DNA of 64,000 nucleotides, from assembly GCA_020747015.1 (NCBI GenBank), contig JAGTJM010000089.1, positions 49,265-113,264 of the forward strand, read 5' to 3'. Of this stretch, positions 1 to 10,582 are shown in pieces. Below the pieces are notes generated by a model. That model was given only the letters and a program-made list of their open reading frames with translations. It did not search any database and was not told the origin of the DNA. The DNA is from Pyrenochaeta sp. MPI-SDFR-AT-0127 (lineage: Eukaryota > Ascomycota > Dothideomycetes > Pleosporales > Cucurbitariaceae). Positions within the stretch are counted from its first letter, which is position 1. Each line of letters opens with the position of its first letter. A program made the position numbers and the translations under genes.

Positions 1-2
1 CC

Positions 3-1116
3 TCACCATTCCAGACCCTTGGGTTTCAAAGGAACGTGGAGCAGTCGATGGCCTGCTTCCGTGGGCTCTGGCAGTCGTCCAGCACGAATATTAATTTACA
101 GCGACTGATGCAGTAACCTAGGTGCGCCAAGAGCGGCATCTAGCTCATGACGAAGTACAACAAATTCATCCTTAGTGATTCCACTCTTGAGATGCTTGTT
201 CTGCCCCTTGTGCTCTTTGATGGTCATGTATGGCACGGGCTTCTTACGTCCTGCTGGTGGATAATCGTGACCTGTCCAGATCTTTATGTCATCTAGTAAG
301 GCGAGAAGTTTTTAGCTTAACTCGAAGAGTGCGTTTACACTTCCTCCCAGGAAATCGCAGCGCGCTGTGCTGATGTTGACGTGAAAGATTAAGTCGCCGC
401 AGAACACGTTATCCTATCAGACATTAGTAGCGGTAACGACGTGAAGTTCAGGAGAACTCGACTCCGATTTTGTAACCCAAATGATTGGGCGTGTGCCTGG
501 GCAAGTGCATAGCCACAGCGTTCATATCGCCAATCGCGAACTTCTCTTCGCCCTCGAATAACTTATCGAAAACACCCGTGAATTCCTTATCTAGTACCCC
601 GTATCTCTGTCCAAACAACTTCTAGACTTGATTGATTCGCTTTCTAATGCTAGTAAGTGGCTGATGCTCTTGAATTTAGTCAAGTCTAGTTTGCAGGAAA
701 AAAGAGGCAGTAAGATGGTCGGCATGTGTATGTGTTTTAAGGATCCAGTCAATACTGTACCCATTCTCCTTAATAATAGAGAGTAATATGTTCGCCGAAT
801 CGGTTGTGATTATTTAATTCGCTAGATCAAAGTCCAGGACTGGATTGATAATGGCTGCTTTCATGGTAGATGGGTTAGTAACGACATATTGCCACGTTCC
901 TGTCGTGGTTTCGAACACATTGTGGACCACAGGTTCTCTATCAAGAGCAAACATGGTACTGTATGGCGCATTATCCCCGTAGAAAGGATTGTGATGCGTT
1001 TTCGGCATTTGTGAAGACAGCCCCACGAGACCAGGTCGTGAAGGATGCGAAGGTAAGGAGGGTAACTTCTGCGTAGCTCTGTGGGCGGAGGAAGCGGTAT
1101 TTAAAGATGCGATCAT
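3..1116 (-). pseudogene. MBL-fold (ETHE1/persulfide-dioxygenase-like) hydrolase pseudogene
   Basis: The minus-strand translation follows the metallo-beta-lactamase-fold family related to persulfide dioxygenase (ETHE1). The start at 1116 gives a short leader, then the N-terminal strand with GTWQYVV and PVLDFD, then the metal motif THTHADH near 720, HTPNH near 481, CGD and TGHDYPP near 260, and a C-terminus LEW that stops at 3-5. One probable intron lies near 400-470. The gene is dead: in-frame stops follow DFDLAN (TAA near 812), the residue after RLD (near 675) and the V of NQV (TAG near 624), and the usual GHTP has become RHTP. All are C-to-T or G-to-A changes, as expected of RIP. The family is identified by motif and I am fairly sure; the exact substrate is unknown. 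Confidence 0.75.
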
Positions 1117-1261
1117 GTTCGCCGTCTTGGATATAGCATAACGTAGTTCACAAACGAGTTAACGTGTTCCACCAGAAAGTGGGCCACACCACTTAGTGGG
1201 CCGCCCAACCAAAACGCGTGACAGTTCAACAACAGTAGCTGAACAACAACATGATAAATCT

Positions 1262-1690
1262 CTATAAAGTTGCATAATAAGCTAGTAGATTACTGTTTAC
1301 ACTGTGTCCTTTTGTGTCCTTGTTTATGGCATTTGCTGCAAGTTGGAGGTGCGCGCTTGCGTGCCTGAGTATGCCTATCCTCAGAGGCACTCTCAATAGC
1401 CAAAGCAGCTGTTGTAGCCAACGTACGCCCTTGCTCGGCCTGGAGCACACCTCCTGTAGCAATATATTGCCTGCGCTTGTCTATTTTTTAGTCTACGGCG
1501 TTGATTAAGAGCTCGTAGTTTGCTGTTCTCCTCTGCTAAGATTGTCGCTAAGTTCATGGCGAGCTGACAACCTTTGACAAGCTGAGAGATTGCAAGGTTG
1601 GTAGGGCTCTATAACTAGCGTTGGAGGAGCTCTCGTACAAGGCGTGCCTGCTGCTTAAGCTGAGTTATTGTATGAGGCGTCTCAGCTGTC
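1262..1690 (-). pseudogene. pogo-like transposase C-terminal remnant
   Basis: Translating across frames gives the tail typical of fungal pogo/DDE transposases: TNLAISQLVKGCQLAMN, then an EENSKLRAL coiled-coil segment, a basic run, IATGGV after a frameshift, and a terminal zinc-knuckle-like CSKCHKQGHKRTQC. Stops and at least one frameshift are present and no DDE domain is attached. It is an old 3' fragment. Confidence 0.55.
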
Positions 1691-1704
1691 CAGAGATGTC
1701 AACA

Positions 1705-1835
1705 ATCAAGCCGATCAAGCCCTCGTCGTCGGCTTGGCTTGAGGCTTGATTTGGAGTCGTTAGGCTTGACTTGTTTGACTTGATTGCCTAGATGAAGCTG
1801 GCTTGGCTTGAAGCTTGATCGATGGCTTGATTGTT
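1705..1835. repeat. cluster of GGCTTGA / TCAAGCC motifs (possible hAT subterminal repeats)
   Basis: About ten copies of GGCTTG or its complement CAAGCC lie in 130 bp, beside the 3' end of the hAT transposase pseudogene. Dense short motifs in both orientations next to an element end are typical of hAT subterminal transposase-binding arrays. I did not find a matching array or a clean terminal inverted repeat on the other side, so the assignment is inference. Confidence 0.4.
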
Positions 1836-1953
1836 TATTGTTGGAGAGATCGCTCAGCTATACTGATTACTCGGCCTCCTGATCCCAATAGCACAACCCG
1901 CATATGGCGTCTATCTCAGCGTCAGTTATTCTTGCTGTAGCAACGCTGCTGCC

Positions 1954-4424
1954 TTAATCAAACCCAGCCTTATACCACCGCCTTATACACTGAATAGCAG
2001 CCAGTAACTGGGGTGAGATCTTCCGCCTTCGGGGCTCAAGCAGGTCGCCAAGCTCGCTAAACATACGCTCACACTCGCAGCTCGACGCTGGGATAGAGAT
2101 GACGTCGATAGCCATCTTAGAGAGATTAGGGTAGCGATCGCGCAAGCTTACCCAGTATTTAATTGGGAAGTTTGCAGCATCACTACCCTTCTCAACCCTT
2201 GGCTCGCACCTCTTCCACCTATCAAACTCGTCCATCTCGCTGTCCTCAGTAGCCGCGCTGGCCTTAGGATCAATAAGGGCTTCGATAGCCTCGTCGATAT
2301 CATTGATAACAACCTTTGGCCGCCTCACTAGGCGTGGTGAACGGTTGTATTCAGCCCAAAGCGCGCGAAACGCGCAGTTATTAGCGTCTAGCCACTTAGG
2401 CTTATTAACCCAGGCAACGTCGCAGTAAGTTTTATAGCGCGGATAGAGTATCGTTGCCGCGTAGTACGCTGGTGAGAGGTCGAGTTTATTATAGTAATCG
2501 CTAGCCTTCGCCCAGGCAGCGCGAAGGTTGATCGCGAGATTGTCCTCAGGCGCGTCGTCGTACGCATTATGGTCGACTGCCTCGTACACCTTAACGCGCT
2601 GCTCGTAGTAAGTAAGTATAAACTCAAAGACCGGGATAATCTCTGCAATAGCGCCATAACGGCCACCTTTGCCGCGACCTTCGAGGCGCTTTGTTGCCAA
2701 CTTTAGCGGCTTTAGTACGTCTATATACTCAGTAACTACCGCCCAATCAGCGGCTGTTAGCCCGTCAGATCGCATTAAGGGCGCCGCCTCCGGCAGCTTG
2801 TTGCCGCGACTTATCGCGTACGTGTTCTCATCTCGCACGCGGCGTATATGGTGGTTAGCGTAGGCGTAAACTGCTGGCTGCAGTTCAACGGCGCGCTTAA
2901 AGGCAGAGTAGTACGAGTTCTAGCGCGTGATAACTAGCTTAATCGGCTTAAGTATCCTGTATTAATCTGTGGGCAGCTCAGCGTTAGCGAGGCGCTGAAA
3001 GTTTTCAAAAAGCTCATGTTGTTGCGGCGTTTTAATGTAGTTAATGACGCTAAGAAGCACGCCTAGAGGCCCATCCTCGCGCCATTTGTGCATTAACTCG
3101 CTCTCAGCAGCAAGCTCAACGCTATCGTTGTCGTACGCGTCGTCGTTATTACCCCAGAGTAGCGTCTGACCGATGAGGTTGAGGATGTGAGGGCCGCAAC
3201 GGAGGCGAAGATGGGGAGCGATGAAGCCCATCTGCTGCGCGAGCTTGAGGACGGCAGTATCGTTGTTAGTAGCGTTGTCAAGCATAAAGTAGCCAACTGT
3301 ACGCGGGTTTATGCCGAACTGCTGCAGCGTTTTGCTAACCATTTCAGCAAACTTCTCGCCAGTGTAAGCACCCGTCAGCTGCGGCAGCGCGATAGGTGCG
3401 TCTACAAGGTCACCAACGCTGTTAACGTAGTGAGCAACAACGCCTAAGAAGCCACGCTTGCCGCCTTTAGTCGTCCAGCTATCAAAGCTAATATAGACCT
3501 TACTCATCAATCGCGACAGCTCAGCGACAACCTGCGGCTGCATAAAGTCGAAACGGCGCATCAAAAAGCGGGAAACACTCGCATAGGAGATCCACAACGC
3601 CGCTACTGCCTCTAGATTTGCAGCTTCAAGCAGCCGTCGAAACGCGGGCGACTCAAACTCAGAAATCAGATGGTTATTCTCGACGAGCCATGCGACAGCA
3701 GCATGTCGAAAATCCTGAATGCTAAAGCCGGCAAGCTCGTTGGCAACGTCTTGGGATACCTTGACTTTGCCGGCCTTGAAGACAGCGCGCAGCCCGCTCT
3801 TACCTGCCTTCGTCGCAGCGTGCGCTTTGCCAGGAGCTGCGTAACGATGGCCGCGTTTATTCTGCTCTAAATGGCGCGCTGAGGTTGACGTCGATAGCGT
3901 TGTTTCGTATATGCCGCCGCCACCAGCGTCGATAATCTTGCGCTCATGACAATAGCGACAGACGAAGAAGGTGCGGTCTGGGCCCTTAATGAACGCAACG
4001 CGAAAGCCGTAGAGGTATACCCAGCTCTTTTTCTGCCTCTGCGTAGCCAACGGCTTGCAGTATTGAGGCAAACGTGACCAATTACTCTCCTCAAGTCGTC
4101 CGCAAAGCGTTCATCAAAGCCCTTACTACTACTATTATTATTATCTTCTGACGTAGCTACTGTTGCAGCTTTGCTGCCTTCAATAGACGTGACGATCACG
4201 ACGTCAGGCTGAGACTCGCGCAACTGCGACTCAAAGGTGGGTGGCTCAGTGGCCTGAGACGCGGCAATCGTCAGTGCTTTGCGCGGCGATCGACGCTGAG
4301 ATAGTTGCTGGGTCGTAATGACGTCGACAGGCTGGGACTCGATGCTACAAGCAGCGACTCTTAGGCGCTTGTTCGGGACAGCAGCGCTCTTACGGGGACA
4401 TTTAGGGGCTTTGTTAAGCGGCAT
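1954..4424 (-). pseudogene. hAT-family transposase pseudogene
   Basis: This is one hAT transposase frame read from ATG at 4422-4424 (MPLNKAPK) to the stop at 1954. A disordered basic N-terminus is followed by a BED-like zinc finger (CRYC ... HLEQNKRGH) near 3870-3965, an RNase H-like catalytic region with SFDSWT near 3490 and MLDNATNN near 3280, and the C-terminal dimerisation block (YPNLSKMAIDVISIPASS, CERMFS). It is broken by a frameshift near 4080-4110 and by two nonsense codons in the main frame, TAA at 2962-2964 and TAG at 2920-2922. The segments 1954-2838 and 2962-4071 share a frame, so the intact parent was a single protein. Confidence 0.85.
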
Positions 4425-4603
4425 AGCAACAATAGGGACGCAAAAAAACATCAAGTAACCGTCTATATAGGCAAAGGCGACGGTATAGGTAGATGACGCG
4501 TAAGATGGATGCGTAAGATTGACGCGTAAAGTGGCTTCAGGTGGGTAACGTTGTTCGGACAGTAAGCTGGCCGGATCAGTGATAGCTGCAACAGCTATGT
4601 ACA

Positions 4604-5100
4604 CTAATAGAGCCCTAGACCTATCCAAGAACGCAAACATTCCGCAGCCTCTATACCCCCTACCGGAAGCCGATTTCTTGTATCCGGAATCATCAGCTTA
4701 GAACTACTAAAGGCTCTTTCAACAGCGGCTGACATTGCCGGAATTGAGAGATAGTCAAAAGCCATCCTAGATAGCCGCGGGTATCGAGCCGACTTGTGAG
4801 CCCACCAATCTAGGAGATTGTCAGCCCGTTCTCGTACTGAGAGGCAGTAGTCTCTATACTCATCAAAAGCTGAGTTAAAATTAATGTCGTCATTATACTT
4901 TAAAAGGTAAGCGTCAAACATTGACACATCTTCCTTAGATGCTGCTCTGACAGCAGATTCAGATAGCGGCTGATTGTTATACTCCTTCCAGGTTATTTCC
5001 ACATCCGTACGAGCCTTTTCAATCCATTCAGGATGCTCTAACCAGTTCTTCTCAATATAATGCCACCCATTCTTTGGCGTTCCAGGATTAACAGATTCGG
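4604..5100 (-). pseudogene. second hAT transposase, C-terminal fragment
   Basis: The C-terminal dimerisation domain of a different hAT transposase is readable: WLEHPEWIEKA, DNLLDWWAHKSARYPRLSRMAFDYLSIP (in pieces), AAVERAFSSSK, then LRSWIGLGLY and a stop at 4604. The reading can be followed back to about 5100 (GTPKNGWHYIEKNW) and then fades. The sequence differs from the hAT copy next door, so this is another family. The catalytic half is missing. Confidence 0.7.
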
Positions 5101-6360
5101 AGAACCCCGACTTCCGATACGTGTATTAAGGATGTTGTTGAGGGGGTTTTGGTGTGTATACGAAGCCCCGCACGTTCATGAGAGTACGATCAGCAACACC
5201 AGAACAACAGATTGAAGGACAAGTCTAAACGTTTGGCAAAAAAACATTTATAAGGTTCAAAATCAGCGTGTCGTGCCGTTGCGGGTAATGAGAGAGAGCA
5301 AAGTACATGTCTTAACGGTCGTCATCTGGGAAATAGGGCCTTGATGGGTTCATCACACAGAATGCTTCATAGCTACGACCGCAAGAATTTTCCACGAAAC
5401 AGCCATGAAGACCTATTATTAGGCCTATATATTTAGCCGCGCCTATAACACGTGACAATATTAAGCAACAATACAAGACCCGCTAAGACCTCGCAACCTA
5501 TCTTTCTAGGCAATTCAGGGTTACTATTGTAAGTCCTAAGATACATAGCGCGTCTAAATTTTAATAAAAAATAGGGGACGCCAGGGCGTTATTTAGAAAT
5601 GGCCTCATCGACAACAGATGTACTACTCAGGCATGAACCGGCTGTTGAACATTGGTGGGGTTGAGATGCTCATGTGGTCGAATTGCTTGTTTACATCCGA
5701 CGCTTATCTCTCTGGGTTGTCTCCGAGCAGCGTAGCCTATCCCCCAGGTGTCCGTAATATGCAGGCTGAATGATCAGGTCATCTCGTGCCTGGGCAGGCT
5801 CTTGCGAAGCAGCATCTCAAGGCAGCGGCCATGACGCAGATGTTGACGTAGCGGCCTCCAGACCTGGTGACTTTTGACTCCGTAAATGGAGGGGCCCAAG
5901 TCAGCTCGTCTCAGCAATTATTTCATGCTGGAATAAACAACGTCTCGAATGGAAGCTACAAAGATTTTCAAGACCATATCGTATTCGCTTCCCTCTCCAC
6001 CGCTGCGGACACATGGCTCATGTTCACAGGAATGGAGCGAGGCAGCACGGAATCAACAAACTATTCGACTCACCCATCACATTGGATACACGAAATGCCA
6101 GACCTCACATCAAGAGCAAGACAGCTGCAAAATAGGCTATGTATTAAGCTGCTACCGATGCGCAAAAATTAGTTAATTATGCGGTGCTCGAGAATGGAGC
6201 AGTTTCGAAGTATAGAGGCGGATCGAAGCGAAACTTTAAAAGTACAATCAATGCCTTCCAAGGCCGGGGTTAGAAGGTAAGTTGATTGGCGGCTCGCAGG
6301 CATTCAGAGGACGTTGAAGGCAGAGCCTGGCGATTATCAGGTTCTAGAATACTGAGTCCC
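5101..6360. other. no recognisable gene
   Basis: About 1.26 kb with only short open frames. A 101-codon frame at 5867-6172 (+) matches nothing I recognise, shows no splice or domain logic, and is left uncalled. The DNA is of mixed composition and not obviously RIP-mutated. Confidence 0.4.
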
Positions 6361-7907
6361 TCAAGTCCTGGTACGATGTTTTCGAGCACAGGCGTTCACC
6401 GAGGTCGCTTCCGAGGCGGTTGTTGGGACAGAACTCGTTCCCAAAACCGACTGCGATGTCGTGATTATCGTCACCGTGCTGGTCTGGAAAGACATACTGG
6501 GCTAAGGTAGTATATATACGCCGGTAGATGTAGGAACCGACTTCGTCACATACGCCGACGTCTTAGTAAGGAGGGTTGAGGCCGATGACGCGACAAAGGG
6601 ATTGGACGATGTGGTTGGTTGTGATGCAAGAGAAGTGGAAGATACCGCTGGGACATAATCCTCGCCCAAACGATGGAGTAGCGATCCCCAGCCAACCCCA
6701 TCGAAGTGGCCAGAGCCCTCGCCCCCTAAGCCAACACCGGGTTTAAAACTACTCTGAGTAGATTCGGCTGTATAGTTCTTAAACAGCGTGGTCTATAGTG
6801 CCTCTAAGCCCTTAATCTGCACATAATGCGCGTAGAGCAACTCCCACGTGGGTCGCACTGCACCTCTAGAATCTAAACTAATATGAGTGAACGAGACAAT
6901 ACTATTCGTCCATGGCTCGAATGGGACGTCGTTGCCAAGATTGTATCGAGCAAAGTACTCTGCGCTGTGGAAGATGATAAGTTAAAGGAATTTTACTATA
7001 GGGGTGATGTTTACCCATGCAAGATTCGACTATCATTATAGCCGTAGAGGTCTACGCCTTGATTCCACGCTTGTTGGGCAATAACGCCTAAGAGCTGAAA
7101 GTCAAGGCTGGTATGGCCTTGATCTCGTCCGGCTTCTTAGGGCTGCCCCATGGTGACGCCAGTTCCTGGTTCCAAAACGAGATTTGTGATCGCGTTGTTG
7201 ATCGCTCCATTACCCGTACCGGACTTGAAATACTCAACAACGAAATCGAAAAGCATAGCGTTGTCAGTATACACTCCGAAAGCCATCGCAGAGGCCATAT
7301 TACACAGCTCCCAGTTAGCATGAAAATGCTTGACGTTATGCTCCGAAGGGGCTTGATGATTGAGGAAGAAAAGGTTCCTATATACGAAGATATCTTGGAA
7401 CATGGTAGTGAATGCTCGAGCATTGCTACTGGATTCGAACGGGGTGTAATCTCGCAGCAGCTCCGCCGCATTCACCAGCTGATACCCTTGAAGCCCCGCC
7501 AAGAGGTATTGATCGTCGCTATTATCGAGTGCGTTGAGCGTGCGTCCCCACGCCCCGAGGATGTTAGACGCCGTCTCTGCGTATGATGCGTTGCCTTCGA
7601 TTTTCCATCGAACCGCAAGGTTGAAAGCCGCAGCGACATCGTGCCAGAGCAGATCGGCGTTGGATTTCACGCCGTTGAACGTGCCTCGATGAACGCGAGA
7701 CACCGCTTGGTCAACGTAGGTCGACTGGGAGTATCTCAGGCTCTTCAACTTGTTCCAGGAAGCTTGCCAGGGATCTGCGCGAGTGGAAAGTTTAGTCTTG
7801 ATGCGAGCAATGTCTGCATTGTTCACCAGAAGACCAGGATGGTTGAACGCAAAGACGGAGGAAAAGAGAAGAAAAAGGTAAAAACTGGTAGACAGAAGAG
7901 AAGACAT
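6361..7907 (-). pseudogene. secreted alginate-lyase-superfamily polysaccharide lyase, pseudogene
   Basis: The start at 7907 (MSSLLSTSFY) gives a signal peptide ending near VFA, then FNHPGLLVNN and an alginate-lyase/chondroitin-AC-lyase-like helical domain: DLLWHDVAAAFNLAVRW, NILGAWG, QGYQLVNAAELLR, HNVKHFHANWELCNMASAMA, GQP-EAGRDQGHTSLD, AWNQGVDLYG, ARYNLGNDVPFE. An intron (6965-7014, GTAAAC...CACAG) joins HG to AEYFARY. A Ser/Thr-rich tail of over 100 residues runs to a stop at 6361. In-frame stops at 7137-7139 (CAA to TAA), 6793-6795 (TAG) and in the tail inactivate it. The role inferred from the family is extracellular cleavage of uronic-acid polysaccharides; the substrate is uncertain. 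Confidence 0.7.
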
Positions 7908-9130
7908 ATTGTAAGGAGTGGGTGATGGCACAGATAGCTGAGCACGAGTGCCAGCGGAAGGAAAGAGAGCCTGACGAGGAGACGAGAATGATGAAGCCGA
8001 TGCTCGTGTTCAAGTCTACGAGAAACGGGCATATATCAAAATACTTAGTTCGCAAGACAATTCCGGAGCAAGTTAGCGCAATGAGTAAACTATTGTTACA
8101 GATAAGATGAGAGCGGCGTTGCTACTAGCCCAAAATAGCAAAGCGCGGCTAGAAATCCCCACCTGCCTCCCTTGAATTTGACGAATTTGATAGCCAACAG
8201 ATGTGGGACAGTGTACAATACTCAGGCCACTGCATGGGAACTCAAGGGCACGGCTACAAAGAGCAATATAACAAGACTCCTCCCTTATGTGCAAAGCATT
8301 GGCAGAATCCCGAAAATGATTTGCATCATCGAAAGAAAGCAGATCAAACCAATCTCCTAGAGGTAAGTTATAGTAACCATATATGTAGATAATGATCGGT
8401 AATGGGATTGGAGATGAAAAGGATATGCTGGCGCACTGTCTAACTATAGCGCCAAACCAAGCCAACCGTACAGTAAGACTGCGATGAATTCGCCGAGCGC
8501 TAACAAGCGGCCCGTCATCTCTCAGCCGATCCATTGGCTTGTATCGATTTAGAGTCACTTAATCTCTGGGAAAGCGGCGCTAAGAACATAGATATCGGAA
8601 ACTGGCCCAAGAGGCTTAGTTGAGTGTCGGGTGCCGGAAGCAGGACGTTTAATCGAAGCTGTGATAGTTTTCTATGCGAATTCGACTTATTGATAGTGAC
8701 AACAGCAATGCAGCACGTTTTTCAGACTCCTGAGTACTGCAGCCACACGGTCCAATTCTTTCGACGTGCCAGCAAAGCAGATATCTAATTTTAAGATTAT
8801 TTGCCTCAACATCTAGACATTCTGGCAAAGTCAGATGGATCGATGCATCGCGTGCTCCTTCGTCTGATGCTTGCCCAATGTATTTACGCGTGTCCAATTG
8901 CTTGGTTCGATCCCATTATTGTATGCGATATAGCTATGCGTGAGAAGGACTAAGTTAATGCTGATATCATTACCTCAGTGAAACTAGTGTTAAGGAATAG
9001 AGCTATCTTTTTTATTTATTCTAAGGTAATTTTAATAAGGCGCGGCTACGAATATACTTTATAATAGCAGATAATGTCACGAGAGGCTACGAAGAGTGAT
9101 ATTAAAGCTAGTTACTAAGCCTGGTTGGCA
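7908..9130. other. no recognisable gene
   Basis: About 1.2 kb. The longest frame is 161 codons (8073-8558, minus) and lacks homology-like motifs. The 5' part is presumably the former promoter of the lyase gene. I see no repeats or RNA genes. Confidence 0.4.
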
Positions 9131-9329
9131 AGTGAGATTTGTCCCCCCGTTTTGGTTGAAGCTCTGAACTGGGAGAACAAGTGTGACGATTTTCTATCTA
9201 CGCCAACACCTTTATCTACATAGTTTAAGGGTGTATCGTCGCACTATCGTGTAGAAATAGTCACACTAGTTTCTGGCTATCTCGTCACATGATCTGGGTT
9301 CCAACTAAAACGGGGGGACAAATCTCACT
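9131..9329. mobile_element. 199-bp inverted-repeat MITE
   Basis: The first 28 bp (9131-9158, starting AGTGAGATTTGTCCCCCCG) are an inverted copy of the last 28 bp (9302-9329) with one mismatch (TTTTGGTTG versus TTTTAGTTG). The interior of about 140 bp has no coding frame. Short, non-coding and symmetrical, it fits a non-autonomous DNA transposon. The right side is followed by a possible TA (position 9329-9330); the left equivalent is AA, so the target duplication is not certain. Confidence 0.7.
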
Positions 9330-10582
9330 AGCCGGCTCTAATAACTACAACTACAAAAGGTATGTATATATACCCCTGAGTAGAGGTGTGATCTGCAGGC
9401 ACGTGATGTACGACACGTGAGAGGTAAGTAGAGGTTAATACATGTTATACAGGAGACACAAACCGCAGGCGGTTTGCTAAGAAGAGCCTTGAGGAACGAA
9501 GTCACAGGGGGCAATTTTGAATCCTTTAATGAATCCTTTACAACAAACATGGACATGTCGCCGCCAATATTTTTCTGGCTTTCGAGTGGTTTGCGTAGAT
9601 TAGCGTGGGCATTGGTTGATGTGGGTGATAGGCATTTTGTATGGAGATATGTTTGATGAGAGTGTTATGGGGGAATCAAAAGCGATGCTGATCTATAGTT
9701 CTATATAGAGGATAGAGGCGAGCGAGCGGGGTAGCCGCCATTGGCGATACGTTGGAGAACTAATGGAGATTTTGGTGATATACTGGATGTGATGAAGCAG
9801 TTGAAGAGATCTAGAGTTGTTGAGGCGTGAATGGGTCAGGTGTGAGACTTGTGTGTCAGTAGGAGGAATTCGGATTCGTATATCGAGAATTGAGGGTGTT
9901 GAGAAGTCGCTTAGAAGCACCATTATGGGATGGGTTAAAGAAGTAATAAGGGCCATGTACTTTCATTCTGGATCTTGTCAAACCCATTACGGGCTGAATT
10001 AAATTGGATTAAATAATTAAATTAGCAAAGCTTTGAAACTTGTTAGTCATGTTTTACTTAGTTATCCTGCTAGTGAAGTACAATACGGAGGTGGCGTTGT
10101 AATATCTGTGATAGTAGATATTCGGCGGTGCCTCGGGGGTAGAAATTCGCCCAATTAATTCAGCTAATTAGTCAATATGGCTTGACTGGATTAAAAAGCA
10201 TACTAGATAAGACGAAGAATACGGGACTAACGAAGGGCGGATGGGCTTAGTATGGTGAGGGAAAATAAAAGTATAATCGGTCATGTGGACTTAGGGTGAG
10301 GAATAGTGGTATTATCAGTGTAGACGATGGCATCGCTCGACTAATGATAGGGAAAATGTGGGGATTAATGGTAGGGGGGGTATAAGGAATGGGGGGGAAG
10401 GCGTTAAAGGACATGCAATGTCGTGATACACTGATGAAAGGAAAAATGAGCGGAGGCGAATCGAGGTCACAGTCATTGTCTGAATATCTTCGAGAGCTTA
10501 ATGAGCGTAATCAACATAATATAGCGGCCGCAAGGCTTAATATCAGAGTTTCTGTTGCATCTGAATCCAATCAGAACAGACC
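9330..10582. other. no recognisable gene
   Basis: About 1.25 kb between the MITE and the hAT element. Only small frames occur (72, 87, 61 and 83 codons) and none has a recognisable domain. Purine-rich and moderately AT-rich stretches lie around 10040-10390. Confidence 0.4.

Noticed and set aside
5867..6172. 101-codon open frame on the plus strand
   Set aside because: No recognisable motif, no intron logic and no conserved context; chance-length frame.
8073..8558. 161-codon frame on the minus strand
   Set aside because: Composition and lack of any domain-like segment suggest a chance frame in intergenic DNA.
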